Positions 27,101 to 35,112 are shown, numbered from the stretch's first letter. The stretch: 64,000 nt of DNA from CAVSCD01 sp963726335 (GCA_963726335.1 CAVSCD010000012.1:62001-126000); one strand, 5' to 3'. Notes: generated by a model not told the origin, from the sequence alone. Translations and numbers: made by a program.

Positions 27101-27486
27101 GAGATCAGGATCGCCGCCTGGCCGCGCGACGGAGCGAGCTCGGCCGGCTTGACGATTTGCCAGCTGTCGCGGGCGCCGGTCAGGCGGCGAAGATAGTCCC
27201 GTAATTCGACCGCGGCGAAGCTCGCGGTGCAGATCGTATCGTCGGCGGGATCGGCGTCGTTCCAATTGACGTTCGCTTCGTCGACAGCGGCCCGCTCGGC
27301 GGAGGGGTGACCGCCGTAATTCACGGCGATGACGCCCTTGAGCGTCGGACCGGGCGATGCGGCCGGCAGCTGTTGGCTTTTCGCCGCGGCGACAGCGGAT
27401 GTCGGCGCGGAGACAAGTGAGAGCCATAGTGCCGCTGCCAGCGGGATCGCGCATTTTTGGGGAATCGTCAGGCGAAAGGTTTTCAT
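24184..27486 (-). CDS. Secreted DUF4838 protein fused to an alpha/beta-hydrolase (esterase) domain
   Basis: 1100 aa from the ATG at 27486 (AAGGAAG upstream); an upstream extension to 27675 lacks coding character. Signal peptide, then an N-terminal carbohydrate-binding-like region (residues about 30-210), a DUF4838 glycosidase-like barrel (CTSNPDATAEFM, VINAWTLDVGNWCECEKCRA, FHYMHVTTANWGTMALTNW) and a C-terminal hydrolase with nucleophile Ser959 (GHSLGG), acid near Asp1042 and His1079 (DAAHSF). The esterase part resembles acetyl-xylan/cephalosporin esterases or dienelactone hydrolases. It may remove a side chain and an ester from the same glycan. It is transcribed alone. Confidence 0.85.
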   Translation of the reverse strand: MKTFRLTIPQKCAIPLAAALWLSLVSAPTSAVAAAKSQQLPAASPGPTLKGVIAVNYGGHPSAERAAVDEANVNWNDADPADDTICTASFAAVELRDYLRRLTGARDSWQIVKPAELAPSRGQAAILISTFGDLPPAYKKALAPSSAAAKKLGPEGYLLRTVSVSGVPVLVVAAPGRVGLLYGVYGLLDKLGVRWYAPEKLHEVLPAAPLASFPAFDAAETPGFPTRGFHAWENRASRDFLLWMARNRLNYWCVEQEDKPFLHKLGIMLAGGAHILTSFYLGPNLDYPYNHTDFTGDEARPIDPYAVSPDYRGDADKNGKLTYFEAHPEWYGLIKGQRSSRIDGDFGDNFCTSNPDATAEFMKNAVRDLVDGRYKDANVINAWTLDVGNWCECEKCRALGPYTDRNLLFVDAYARAIKTAQAQKTINRPIRLLFLAYADVIDPPTRPLPADFDYDMCIATFFPIVRCYVHEFDDPDCSVNAKYKKSLDGWFTAPNRHYKGQVCIGEYYNVSGTKCLPVGFMHTMAHDIPYYYGIGARHFHYMHVTTANWGTMALTNWQMARQLWNPGAPAEGLWADYFAGRYGHAAPVMGRFYGSLETMLSNVTDLKYSLARRLGKGEADLFPTQHLKYEKTTSAADDGPDLVEIVAAAKTGRSLLAEAAKLELTDDLRARIAEDERTFSYAERTVLFYDALCRTRFALDAGRKDDALAAVKEARVLAGLLQADSASAKFSSAHANATDALEASYAAPALKRFEETLGLVKADPVAAAPVYPDKSRLLEFIDDQGAAHPVTTADEWEVRRRDILLNFQKVAGPMPERMFKTLPDLRVLAEEDLGDVVRKRVMFYAESGSLVQAYLIVPKKRAGRAPAALVPHQTNPRGKEEPAGLGKDQDQAIALELARRGYVTLAPDYPGFGDDKTDAYAVGYASATIKGIWNHLRAVDLLASLAEVDPGKIAAIGHSLGGHNSIFAALFDPRIKAVVTSCGFTSFKKYYGGDLTGWSHKGYMPRIASVYGKDPAKMPFDFTELLGALAPRPVFINAPLRDDNFEVSGVDDCVRAAEPVYELLGAKGAIVVVHPDAAHSFPPEIRRQAYEFLDKALGVN

Positions 27487-27753
27487 CGGTCTTCCTTTCA
27501 TCAAAGGTCCGTTTTCGGTTAACGCCAATATATGAGAGTTGCGGGGCCTTGTCAAAACCCGGTGAACGGACCGTCCAGGCCGGACCGCTTTGACCCGGCC
27601 CGCGTCAAGTTCATGAGCCCTCAGCGGCGGTTGAAGAGATCTTTGGAAGAATGAAGCGCATCCGCGGTCCCGCAAAGGAGACTGATCCCGAATCCAGGGG
27701 TGCCTGACAGGTTCGCATGTCTTGACTGCCTGGACTCGCCGAGAGTTGGGCGA

Positions 27754-28560
27754 TTATTCCCTAAACAGAAGGCCGAAGTTATCCGGAGTGAGGAGCTGTG
27801 TTTCGCGGGGGTCTTCGAGGAAAGGCTGCACATCCCGGACGACATCGCTCCAGTCCAGAATTTCGGCCTTGGCGGCGACAATCCCTTCCCAGTCGCTGCC
27901 GGCGGCCTTGGGGGCCTCAACCTGCTTTTGAACGAGGGCGTTCTTAAGGAGGATCAGGTTCGGTTCCAAGTCCCTCCATTTTGACCGGAACCAGACCAGG
28001 TCGTAGAGGTCACGGCCCTTTGTGTAAGGACGTGTCAGGAAGGCCGCGATCTTGGCTGCGAAGAGCGACGGCTTATCATAATGCCGAAGCAGGACCGGAA
28101 AGTGCCGGTTGACGATGGTCCGTTCTTCGCCCCAGCCGGCGGGCGGGTTCGTGTCGATCTCGACGTTCACGGACAGCGTCTGTCCCTCGCGCCGACTCAG
28201 CGAAGCTTCCTGCAGGATGTGCCCGAACCGGACGAAGGCGCGGGCGACCGTCTTGTCCTCCTTGAACGGCACCTCGACAGCGTAGCCGGCTTTGATCAGC
28301 TCCTTGGAAAGAGTGGCGGCCATGGCTCCGAGGCTGCGTTTGCGCCAGGACCTTCCGGCTGAAAAATCCAGATCCTCGGAAAATCGGTTGATCCCGTACA
28401 GGAACCGGAGGGCGGTGCCTCCTACGAAAAAGGCGTGACCGGCGAAACCGCCAATCTGGAGGATTAGCAGGATTTCGTTCTGAATGTACTCCCTGAGGAC
28501 GTTAAGCTTTTGGTCGGGAGCGCCGCTCCCGGCGGCGACCTGGAGCGCGATCTCTTTCAT
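27754..28560 (-). CDS. AbiEii-type nucleotidyltransferase toxin
   Basis: 268 aa from the ATG at 28560, which overlaps the antitoxin stop as ATGA. DNA polymerase beta-like nucleotidyltransferase motifs are present: FFVGGTALRFLYGI (residues 45-58) and RFSEDLDFS (59-67), then VNVEIDTNP with the third acidic residue. AbiEii proteins modify tRNA or nucleotides and cause abortive phage infection or growth arrest. Length and operon order (antitoxin first) match AbiE. The antitoxin partner is encoded by the overlapping upstream gene. Confidence 0.9.
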   Translation of the reverse strand: MKEIALQVAAGSGAPDQKLNVLREYIQNEILLILQIGGFAGHAFFVGGTALRFLYGINRFSEDLDFSAGRSWRKRSLGAMAATLSKELIKAGYAVEVPFKEDKTVARAFVRFGHILQEASLSRREGQTLSVNVEIDTNPPAGWGEERTIVNRHFPVLLRHYDKPSLFAAKIAAFLTRPYTKGRDLYDLVWFRSKWRDLEPNLILLKNALVQKQVEAPKAAGSDWEGIVAAKAEILDWSDVVRDVQPFLEDPRETQLLTPDNFGLLFRE

Positions 28561-29195
28561 CGACGTTCCTTTTGCCGTTGAATGATGAGGTCCGCGGCGG
28601 TGTGCAGCGCGGACTCGAGGCCCCATTTCGAGCTAAACCCACCGAACGACAGAAAGGCTTCGATGTCGAAAGTGGACAGATTTTGCAGCCTTAGCTCATT
28701 CAGCCAATCCACGGAGAACCGGCGGCGCTGGACATGGAAATAGACTTTATCGAAGAGCGCTTTTTCGGCGGAGGCGATGGGGACCGGCCAGCCTTCGTCA
28801 GAAAACAGGCGAAAGCCGGTCAGCAGTCCGGGCTGGACATGGCCATATAAGAAGACACGGCCTAAGGCGCGGATTTGCCGGGGCCGGTCCGTTGTCACGG
28901 AGGTCGGGTTTTGGACCGCGTCGGGGATCAGCCCGTGATGCTGGAGAGCCCATTCGAGAGAAAGATAGGAGGGCCGCACGATCTGCGCGGCGATGTAAGA
29001 AACAGGAACGTCCCTGGCCCGCCACGGTTTTTCGACGAGGTACCATTGACGCCGGACGCGGGCGAGCCGCCCGGCCCTGACCCAGCGCGACAGCTGCACC
29101 TGGATGACGGCGGGATCGTCGGGAAAAAACCTGAGCATGGAGGAATGGAAAAGGGGCATGGCCGCGAATTCCCTTAAGAAGTCCTCCCATTTCAT
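28557..29195 (-). CDS. AbiEi-type antitoxin/transcriptional regulator
   Basis: 212 aa. The N-terminal winged helix (MLRFFPDDPAVIQVQLSRWV, AGRLARVRRQWYLV) is followed by the AbiEi core IVRPSYLSLEWALQHHGLIP and IASAEKALFDKVYF, as in AbiEi_4-type antitoxins. It probably represses its own promoter in the A/T-rich 29196-29240 interval and neutralises the downstream toxin by a type IV mechanism. The four-base overlap with the toxin gene implies translational coupling. Confidence 0.88.
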   Translation of the reverse strand: MKWEDFLREFAAMPLFHSSMLRFFPDDPAVIQVQLSRWVRAGRLARVRRQWYLVEKPWRARDVPVSYIAAQIVRPSYLSLEWALQHHGLIPDAVQNPTSVTTDRPRQIRALGRVFLYGHVQPGLLTGFRLFSDEGWPVPIASAEKALFDKVYFHVQRRRFSVDWLNELRLQNLSTFDIEAFLSFGGFSSKWGLESALHTAADLIIQRQKERR

Positions 29196-29334
29196 GCGGA
29201 TAACTTATCATGAATGTTAATTTATTACAATAAAACTGTAGCGCCGATCACGCGGTTCGTCGTGACGATTAGGGCGTTGACGACGCGAGTCCGCGCTCAA
29301 GGCCGTCGCGGAATTCCTGGGAAACGGAAAGAAG

Positions 29335-29351
29335 TTGGCATGAAAACTGCA
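29335..29351 (+). promoter_or_regulatory. Sigma-54 promoter upstream of glsB-like gene
   Basis: TTGGCATGAAAACTGCA aligns with the sigma-54 consensus (TTGGCAC-N5-TTGCA), with GG and GC 12 bases apart. The predicted start is about 95 bases before the ATG at 29459. An in-frame ATG inside the motif (29341) opens a 27-codon ORF that I regard as spurious. Confidence 0.7.
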
Positions 29352-29458
29352 CAGGCAGTGAATATCGCGGTCGTCGCCAACGATAAGCTGAAAAAGGCCG
29401 CGCAGGAAAGAACGAAAAGCTGAATCCGTCAATCATTTCATCATTTGAAGGAGGCCAT

Positions 29459-29704
29459 ATGAATATTTTGTGGCTGATCGTGATCGGTTTTGTGGTTGGG
29501 GCCATCGCCAAGTTGCTCACGCCGGGAAGAGATCCGGGCGGATTTATCATTACGATCCTTCTCGGTATCGGCGGGTCCTTTGTGGCGAGTTACATCGGGC
29601 AACAACTCGGCTGGTATAGAGAGGGCCAGCCTGCCGGGTTCATCGGGGCGATTCTGGGCGCCATCCTGATCCTCATCGTTTACCGGTTGATCAGGAGGAA
29701 ATAG
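29459..29704 (+). CDS. GlsB/YeaQ/YmgE-family stress membrane protein
   Basis: 81 aa; ATG at 29459 behind AAGGAGG. Three predicted helices with the family pattern: MNILWLIVIGFVVGAIAKLL, the TPGRDPGGFIITILLGIGGS loop-helix, and GFIGAILGAILILIVYRLI. These transglycosylase-associated small proteins sit in the inner membrane and are induced by general or envelope stress. It is preceded by a sigma-54 promoter and is the first gene of the stress-type cluster running to 41.2 kb. Confidence 0.92.
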   Translation: MNILWLIVIGFVVGAIAKLLTPGRDPGGFIITILLGIGGSFVASYIGQQLGWYREGQPAGFIGAILGAILILIVYRLIRRK

Positions 29705-29750
29705 CCCCTTCTCAAAATCCATTGAGAGTCGGGTACCGGAAAACACACCG

Positions 29751-29801
29751 TTTTACAGGAAAGGTGCTGATTTACAGGACAATTTCTCAGCCGGGAGAAC
29801 A
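29751..29801 (+). promoter_or_regulatory. Conserved upstream element (possible activator site)
   Basis: TTTACAGGAAAGGTGCTG begins a 50-bp block whose bases mostly match 35113-35164. It contains two near-copies of TTTACAGGA and lies about 170 bases before the sigma-54 promoter at 29935, a usual distance for enhancer-binding-protein sites. Confidence 0.5.
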
Positions 29802-29934
29802 GATCTTTTCGTCCGGCCGGAGGCTTTGAATGCCCGGTCACCAGAAATTCCGATTCTTCCAGAGAGGAAATTCTCTCGAGTGAGTTTTTTCGTCTGGTGG
29901 ATTTTTCCGGGCACGCCCAGGACGCGGAAAGCAC

Positions 29935-29951
29935 TTGGCATGAAAACCGCA
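29935..29951 (+). promoter_or_regulatory. Sigma-54 promoter upstream of B-lectin gene
   Basis: TTGGCATGAAAACCGCA with the invariant GG and GC at correct spacing. Identical to the site at 35269-35285. The following leader contains the hairpin-forming ATCCATTGAAGGAT (29987-30000) that recurs downstream of the other site. Confidence 0.72.
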
Positions 29952-30034
29952 CTATCGTAGGTGGCTTCTCCCAAATCCACGGGATCATCCATTGAAGGAT
30001 GGACGTGGGCCGGCGAGAAGCAAGGGAGATAATC

Positions 30035-31267
30035 ATGGACACTAAAAAAGCGGCAATGACATTGTTGACGGCCTTCCTCCTGTTCTTGGCCCCTCTGGCA
30101 ATCTTTGCCGGAAATGGAGCGATGCAGGATACGCTGGCACAGAATCAAAAACTCAGGGTTTCCGAGGAATTGAGGTCGACTAACGGTCAATTTACCCTCG
30201 CCCTGCAGGGAGACGGCAATTTAGTCGCCTCGGATAGCCAGGGGAGACCCATGTGGAGCAGCAATACGGCCGGAAGCGGGGCCGTAGAGTGTGTCCTGCA
30301 GGGTGATGGGAATCTGGTTCTCAAGACGGGAACCGGGAAAGATGTCTGGGCCTCATCCACAGAGGGCTATAAAAACGCCAGGTTGATGATCCAGGATGAT
30401 GGAAACCTGGTCATTTATAACGAACGGGGATTAGTCGTCTGGGCCAAGGGCCGGATCAGAGACAGTTTATCCGGAGACGAAAACCTGTTGGTCAATGAGT
30501 TCATCAGATCCCAGAATAGAAAATATACCCTGATACTGCAGGGCGACGGCAATCTGGTAGCCAGGGATAAACAAGGCCAAGGAATTTGGAACAGCAATAC
30601 GGTCGGCAGCGGGGCCATCGAGTGCGTCCTGCAGACCGATGGCAATCTCCTGCTCAAGGATAGAAGCGGGAAAGTGGTTTGGGCGACCAATACTGATGGT
30701 TTTTCCAATGCCAGATTGATAATGCAGGACGACGGACTCCTTGTGTTGTATACGGAATCCGAAAAGACCATCTGGGCTAACGGCAACCTCAGCCCGAACA
30801 TCCAGCGCGACACGTCCCCTGCCGCTGCGCAGGGGGTCGACAGCGGCAGTTTATCGAGCTACGACGCCAATACCGGCGATGACGAGTTCGACAATTCACT
30901 GAACAACTTGAACAGTGTCGCCCATCGAGATCTGGACAATTTCATCAATCAATTGAGCGGCACCTACGATCTCTCCAGACCCTGGATCGAGAACCTAGTC
31001 AAGAGAGAAAGTATCCCCCCCGCCGACGTGTACATGATCGCCAGAACTTCACGCGTCACGAACCGGCCCGTCGCCACCGTTGAAAAGTATTACAAGGACA
31101 ATCGGGGGCAGGGATGGGGCGTGATGGCCCAGCGTCTGGGGATAAAGCCGGGATCCCCGGAATTCCACGCCCTCAAGAAAGACGAAACAGGACTCCTCTC
31201 GAAGGGAAAGAGTCAAGGGCAGAAGAAAAACGACAAGGATAATAATAAGCAAGGCCAGGAAAAATAA
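30035..31267 (+). CDS. Secreted protein with tandem bulb-type lectin domains
   Basis: 410 aa from the ATG at 30035 (AAGGGAG upstream). Signal peptide to about residue 26, then two bulb-lectin (B-lectin) modules at about 30-135 and 140-245, each with three QxDGNLVxx beta strands, for example LQGDGNLVASD and IQDDGNLVIY, the mannose-binding QxDxNxVxY motif. The C-terminal 160 residues are helical, with YYKDNRGQGWGVMAQRLGIK and a lysine-rich tail. It probably binds mannose-type glycans at the cell surface or in the periplasm. It is driven by the sigma-54 promoter at 29935 and followed closely by the PKD/barrel gene. Confidence 0.88.
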   Translation: MDTKKAAMTLLTAFLLFLAPLAIFAGNGAMQDTLAQNQKLRVSEELRSTNGQFTLALQGDGNLVASDSQGRPMWSSNTAGSGAVECVLQGDGNLVLKTGTGKDVWASSTEGYKNARLMIQDDGNLVIYNERGLVVWAKGRIRDSLSGDENLLVNEFIRSQNRKYTLILQGDGNLVARDKQGQGIWNSNTVGSGAIECVLQTDGNLLLKDRSGKVVWATNTDGFSNARLIMQDDGLLVLYTESEKTIWANGNLSPNIQRDTSPAAAQGVDSGSLSSYDANTGDDEFDNSLNNLNSVAHRDLDNFINQLSGTYDLSRPWIENLVKRESIPPADVYMIARTSRVTNRPVATVEKYYKDNRGQGWGVMAQRLGIKPGSPEFHALKKDETGLLSKGKSQGQKKNDKDNNKQGQEK

Positions 31268-31304
31268 CGGATAGGCGAAGGACAGGGCCAAGGAAGGAGT
31301 ATTT

Positions 31305-32771
31305 ATGAAAAATAAGAAGCTGATATTTTTCGTTGTCGGATTCCTGATCGTCTGCTCCCTGAGCACATTTGCCGAAACGACCAAGCTGAAGCGCATCGGA
31401 CAGTACACCTTTGTCAGGATCCGAGGCGAGGTCCCGACCCAAGACGTCATGAAGAGACTGGTGGAGAGATATGCCGAGGACATCAAAACCGGGTTTGACC
31501 TGGCCGGCGCCGGCGATCTCTATCTTCCCTTCATGGCCCAGTTGAAGGGCGAGACATTCGAGGAGAAATCGCTGCCGGCCGGCGATCAGCTCAAGTGGAT
31601 GCTCTTCCGCTCCCAGGGGAAAGTGAAAGTGGCTCAGGACATCGAGTGGGCCGGCCGAGCGCCCCTTGAAGTCTTCGCCTTCGACGTGGAGAAGGATGAT
31701 AAAGCGTATGAATTCGTGATGCCGAGACCGTGCGGCAATATCGCCCTGCGCAGCATCACCGCCCGCGAGGTCCCGGTCCCGCCGGCCGTTTGCGCGCTGG
31801 TGGTCTCGCCGGCGAAGGTCAACCTGAAAGACATCGTGACCGTCGATATGAGCGGCAGCCAGTACGCCACGTCCATGGAAGTGGAGGTCATCGGTTCGGA
31901 CGGCTTGAAGGTCGCGACCCACGCGTTCACCCCCGAGGCGGCGAAAAAGCAGACGAGCTTTGACCGGCCGGGCGTCTATACCTTCAAGGGCCGGGCGATG
32001 AGCGGGACCGGCGTCGCTTCGACGAGCCCCTGCGAGGCGACAGTCATCGTCAACGGTCCGCCGACCTGCGCGCTGACCACGTCCTGCCTGCCCTGCGAAG
32101 ATTATGTCGGCAAGCCTGTCACCTTTGACGCTTCCGGCTCGGCCGATCCTGACGGCACGGTGGTCAAGGCCGATTTTGCCATCACCGACCCGGCGGGCAA
32201 TCCCGTCGATAAGTTTATGGACGGCGAGGCTCCCTTTGTTTGGGATAAGGTCTTCGACAAACCGGGAAGCTACGTGGCGACGGTGGTCGTCACCGACGAT
32301 TTCGGCGCTGTTTCCGAGCCCTGCCGGGTCGCCCTCGACGTCACCCAGAAACGGCTGGCCTTCTTGATCGAAGGCGGTCCCGGAGTCCTGCACGGTACCT
32401 ACACGGCCATGCTCTGGGCCAGAGCCGGGTTGCTGTACAAGATCGTACCCGATTCGCTGGACTTTATCCTGTCCTTCGGCGGCGGTCTTCCGATGCAGGG
32501 CGAGCCGTGGACCGCGTTCGTGATGGGCAATGCCCTCCTGAACGTCCATGCCGGTCCGGCCTTCCTGGCCGGCGGTGTGGGCTTCAGCACCAAGGACCAG
32601 ACGACACGGAAGAGCGGGATCGACCTGGTCGGCGAAGTGGGGGTCGACCTGTTCAAGGTGAATTCCTCGGTCGGCTCGCTCCTCTTTGAGTTGCGCGCTC
32701 CCGTGCTGACCTCCGATCGCTCTTTCGAAGAGCAGCACAAGCTGCTGCTCGGGTTCCGGTACATCTTCTAA
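31305..32771 (+). CDS. PKD-domain protein with C-terminal beta-barrel-like region
   Basis: 488 aa; ATG at 31305 after AAGGAAGGAG. Signal peptide (KKLIFFVVGFLIVCSLSTFA). Residues about 165-350 contain two Ig/PKD-like domains (SPAKVNLKDIVTVDMSGSQ; GKPVTFDASGSADPDGTVV). The last 130 residues alternate as amphipathic strands and end in LLLGFRYIF, an aromatic terminal residue typical of outer-membrane barrels. It may be an OmpA-like anchor or surface adhesin lacking the OmpA peptidoglycan motif. The leader at 31262-31286 repeats part of the 35325-35350 leader. Confidence 0.78.
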   Translation: MKNKKLIFFVVGFLIVCSLSTFAETTKLKRIGQYTFVRIRGEVPTQDVMKRLVERYAEDIKTGFDLAGAGDLYLPFMAQLKGETFEEKSLPAGDQLKWMLFRSQGKVKVAQDIEWAGRAPLEVFAFDVEKDDKAYEFVMPRPCGNIALRSITAREVPVPPAVCALVVSPAKVNLKDIVTVDMSGSQYATSMEVEVIGSDGLKVATHAFTPEAAKKQTSFDRPGVYTFKGRAMSGTGVASTSPCEATVIVNGPPTCALTTSCLPCEDYVGKPVTFDASGSADPDGTVVKADFAITDPAGNPVDKFMDGEAPFVWDKVFDKPGSYVATVVVTDDFGAVSEPCRVALDVTQKRLAFLIEGGPGVLHGTYTAMLWARAGLLYKIVPDSLDFILSFGGGLPMQGEPWTAFVMGNALLNVHAGPAFLAGGVGFSTKDQTTRKSGIDLVGEVGVDLFKVNSSVGSLLFELRAPVLTSDRSFEEQHKLLLGFRYIF

Positions 32772-32788
32772 GTTCGGGAGCGGGTATC

Positions 32789-33097
32789 ATGGTGAACAGT
32801 TTGCTCATTCAGGAAACCATCAATACGAATTCTGTGAAGGCTGTCCTTCACCAGGTTCTCACGTTTATTCATTTCCTGGGGCATCAGGCCGGCCTGGGGA
32901 TCATTAAGCTAATTCAGTACATTGCTCCAGATGCTCAGTTTCCTGAAAATGTCATCGAGGCCCTTGGCTTGCTGGTGATCGTGACCGTTTTCATGATTCT
33001 CGTCACGGTGGCCAAGAAAGCGGCCTGGGTCATTGTCGGTGTGGGCTGGATTCTTTTGCTCATCAGGATTCTCCTGATTGTTTTTAAAGTCGCCTAA
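32789..33097 (+). CDS. Small inner-membrane protein, two helices
   Basis: 102 aa; ATG at 32789 preceded by GGGAG. An amphipathic N-terminal half (SVKAVLHQVLTFIHFLGHQAG) precedes two strong hydrophobic helices (ALGLLVIVTVFMILVTVA and AAWVIVGVGWILLLIRILL). I do not recognise a named family. It sits 17 bases after the barrel gene and 3 bases before the ribonuclease gene, so it is part of the same transcription unit. Confidence 0.78.
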   Translation: MVNSLLIQETINTNSVKAVLHQVLTFIHFLGHQAGLGIIKLIQYIAPDAQFPENVIEALGLLVIVTVFMILVTVAKKAAWVIVGVGWILLLIRILLIVFKVA

Positions 33098-33100
33098 ACG

Positions 33101-34642
33101 GTGGAGGCCATGGCCGGGCCGGCGCGCTCTGATAATCGTCCCGGCCATGGACCCTGGAATGAGATGACGCCGTCCGACATCGCGAGCCGGGACAAACTTA
33201 GGGTCATCGCCCAACGAGCGATGATTCAGAGTGGCTTACTGCCGGACTTCTCTCCGGCAGCCCTTGCGGAGACGGACGCCATTGTGACAGCGGCTGCCGA
33301 GACAGATCCTTCGATCCGAGATCGACGTGATCTCCTCTGGTGCTCGATCGATAACGACGATTCCCTTGATCTTGATCAGCTGACGGCCGTTGAGCCGGGG
33401 GCGGGCGGCCGGGTTAAGATTCTCGTGGCCGTCGCCGATGTCGACGCCCTCGTAAAGGAAGGTTCCGCCATCAACGGCCACGCGCGGACTAACACGACAT
33501 CCGTGTACACGACTGCCGAGATCTTCCCCATGCTTCCCGAGAAGCTCTCGACGAACCTGACGTCCCTCAACGAGGGCCAAGGGCGCCTGGCCGTCGTCAT
33601 CGAGATCGTGGTCGCCGCCGACGGTACGATCGCGGAGTCCGACGTCTACCGCGCGGTCGTGATGAATCGGGCGAAGCTCGCCTACAACGGCGTCGCCGCG
33701 TGGCTCGACGGCAGGGCGCCCGCGCCGCCGCGGCTGACCGCGGTACCGGGGCTGGACGAACAGCTCCACATCCAGGACCGGGCCGCCCAGGCGATGAAGA
33801 GCCTGCGGCACCAGCACGGGGCGCTCAGACTGGAGACACTGGAAACGCGGGCCGTGTTCGATGGCGACGTGCTCACCGATCTGCTGCCCGACGAGAAGAA
33901 TCGGGCCAAAGAGCTGATCGAGGACTTCATGATCGCGGCCAATGGCGTGACGGCCGGGTATCTCGAGCGGAAAGGGTTGCCGTCGTTGCGCAGGGTCCTG
34001 CGCTCGCCCGATCGCTGGGAGCGGATCGTCGAGCTGGCCACCCGCCTCGACAGGCGCCTGCCGCCAAAGCCGAACGCCCTCGCCCTCGCCGAGTTCCTCG
34101 ACGAGCGCCGCCAGGCGGATCCCGTACGGTTTCCCGACCTCTCCCTCTCCGTGGTCAAGCTCTTGGGTTCAGGCGAGTACGTCGTCGAGCTTCCCGGGCA
34201 ACACGGGGACGGACATTTCGGGCTCGCGGTGAGAGATTATCTGCATTCGACCTCGCCCAATCGTCGCTTTCCGGATCTCATCACGCACCGGTTGCTCAAG
34301 GCGGCGCTCGCCGGCCGGCCGGCGCCGTACGGCCTCGACGAGCTGAGCGCACTGGCTCGCCACTGCACCGAACAAGAGGATAACGCGGCTAAGGTCGAGC
34401 GGCGAGTGGAGAAATCAGCGGCCGCGCTGCTTCTGGCCTCCCGGATCGGCGAACGGTTTGAGGCCATCGTGACCGGCGCCTCCGAAAAGGGCACCTGGGT
34501 CCGGATCTCCCGGCCCGCGGTCGAGGGGAAGGTCGTACGCGGTTTCGAGGGCCTGGATGTCGGTGATCGCGTGCGCGTCGAGATCACCGACACCGATGTC
34601 GAACGGGGCTTCATCGACTTCGTCCGGGTTTGGCATGACTAG
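33101..34642 (+). CDS. RNB-domain exoribonuclease (RNase II/R family, short form)
   Basis: 513 aa from a GTG at 33101; ATGs at 33110 and 33164 are alternatives because no site is clearly best. The RNB catalytic block begins WCSIDNDDSLDLDQL, the form used by the short bacterial RNB subfamily in place of the DxxxxxDxDD of RNase R. Later RNB blocks are VAVADVDALVKEGS, EDFMIAANGVTAGYLERKG and FGLAVRDYLHSTSPNRRFPDL. Residues about 440-513 form an S1-like RNA-binding domain. The N-terminal cold-shock domains of RNase R are missing. It should degrade RNA 3' to 5' in the cytoplasm. An RNA-turnover enzyme within a membrane-stress cluster is notable. Confidence 0.9.
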   Translation: MEAMAGPARSDNRPGHGPWNEMTPSDIASRDKLRVIAQRAMIQSGLLPDFSPAALAETDAIVTAAAETDPSIRDRRDLLWCSIDNDDSLDLDQLTAVEPGAGGRVKILVAVADVDALVKEGSAINGHARTNTTSVYTTAEIFPMLPEKLSTNLTSLNEGQGRLAVVIEIVVAADGTIAESDVYRAVVMNRAKLAYNGVAAWLDGRAPAPPRLTAVPGLDEQLHIQDRAAQAMKSLRHQHGALRLETLETRAVFDGDVLTDLLPDEKNRAKELIEDFMIAANGVTAGYLERKGLPSLRRVLRSPDRWERIVELATRLDRRLPPKPNALALAEFLDERRQADPVRFPDLSLSVVKLLGSGEYVVELPGQHGDGHFGLAVRDYLHSTSPNRRFPDLITHRLLKAALAGRPAPYGLDELSALARHCTEQEDNAAKVERRVEKSAAALLLASRIGERFEAIVTGASEKGTWVRISRPAVEGKVVRGFEGLDVGDRVRVEITDTDVERGFIDFVRVWHD

Positions 34643-34751
34643 CGGGCGCCCAGGCAACATGGGCTTCGATCTCAACTCCGTATTCTTTCCCGAAGCGGCC
34701 GGCGCCGCCGAAAAACAAATTCTTCTATTTACAACATTAAAGGAGGCTCAC

Positions 34752-34958
34752 ATGGCTATTTCCAGGACGACAGAAATCAAATCGTCTTCGGCACTGGGTT
34801 TCGATGACGCCATGAAAAAGGGGATTGCTCGAGCTCGAAAGACCCTGACCAATGTTAGGGGAGCGTGGATCGAGAATCAGGAAGTTCTCATCGATGACAA
34901 GGGCAAAATCACCGAGTACCGGATTCAGCTGAAGATAACATTTATTCTTGAAGATTAG
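34752..34958 (+). CDS. Dodecin family flavin-binding protein
   Basis: 68 aa; ATG at 34752 after AAGGAGG. Small beta-alpha-beta-beta fold of dodecins: SRTTEIKSSSALGFDDAMKKG, then TLTNVRGAWIENQEVLIDDK and ITEYRIQLKITFIL, matching the family's S.xs..dAi..a..rA..Tl pattern and the tryptophan that stacks on flavin. Dodecins form 12-mers storing riboflavin or FMN and protect against flavin-driven oxidative damage. The neighbouring 29-aa gene starts 17 bases later. Confidence 0.92.
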   Translation: MAISRTTEIKSSSALGFDDAMKKGIARARKTLTNVRGAWIENQEVLIDDKGKITEYRIQLKITFILED

Positions 34959-34974
34959 CAGGGAGGAATTTACC

Positions 34975-35064
34975 ATGAGCGATACGACACTCATCATCAT
35001 CATCATTCTGGCGGTCATCTTTCTGGGCGGCGGCGGCGGTTACTATTGGAGGAAACGACGGTAG
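34975..35064 (+). CDS. 29-residue single-helix membrane peptide
   Basis: ATG at 34975 with GGGAGGAA ten bases upstream. The product MSDTTLIIIIILAVIFLGGG continues GGYYWRKRR: one hydrophobic helix, a glycine run and a basic end. It resembles tiny glycine-rich membrane proteins (DUF3309-like) found in stress clusters. It is too short for routine ORF calling, but the strong ribosome site and position directly after dodecin support translation. Confidence 0.65.
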   Translation: MSDTTLIIIIILAVIFLGGGGGYYWRKRR

Positions 35065-35112
35065 GTGCCCTGGCCTTCTGAGCCGGAAGCCTTCGCAGCG
35101 AGATGAATGCCG

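Noticed and set aside
29341..29424. 27-codon ORF beginning MKTAQAVNIAVV
   Set aside because: Its ATG lies within the sigma-54 -24/-12 motif and it has no Shine-Dalgarno sequence; the identical ATG in the other promoter copies does not open a similar ORF.
34629..34645. TTGGCATG sequence at the end of the RNB gene, as another sigma-54 promoter
   Set aside because: The -12 position reads GG rather than GC at the required spacing and the site is within coding sequence.
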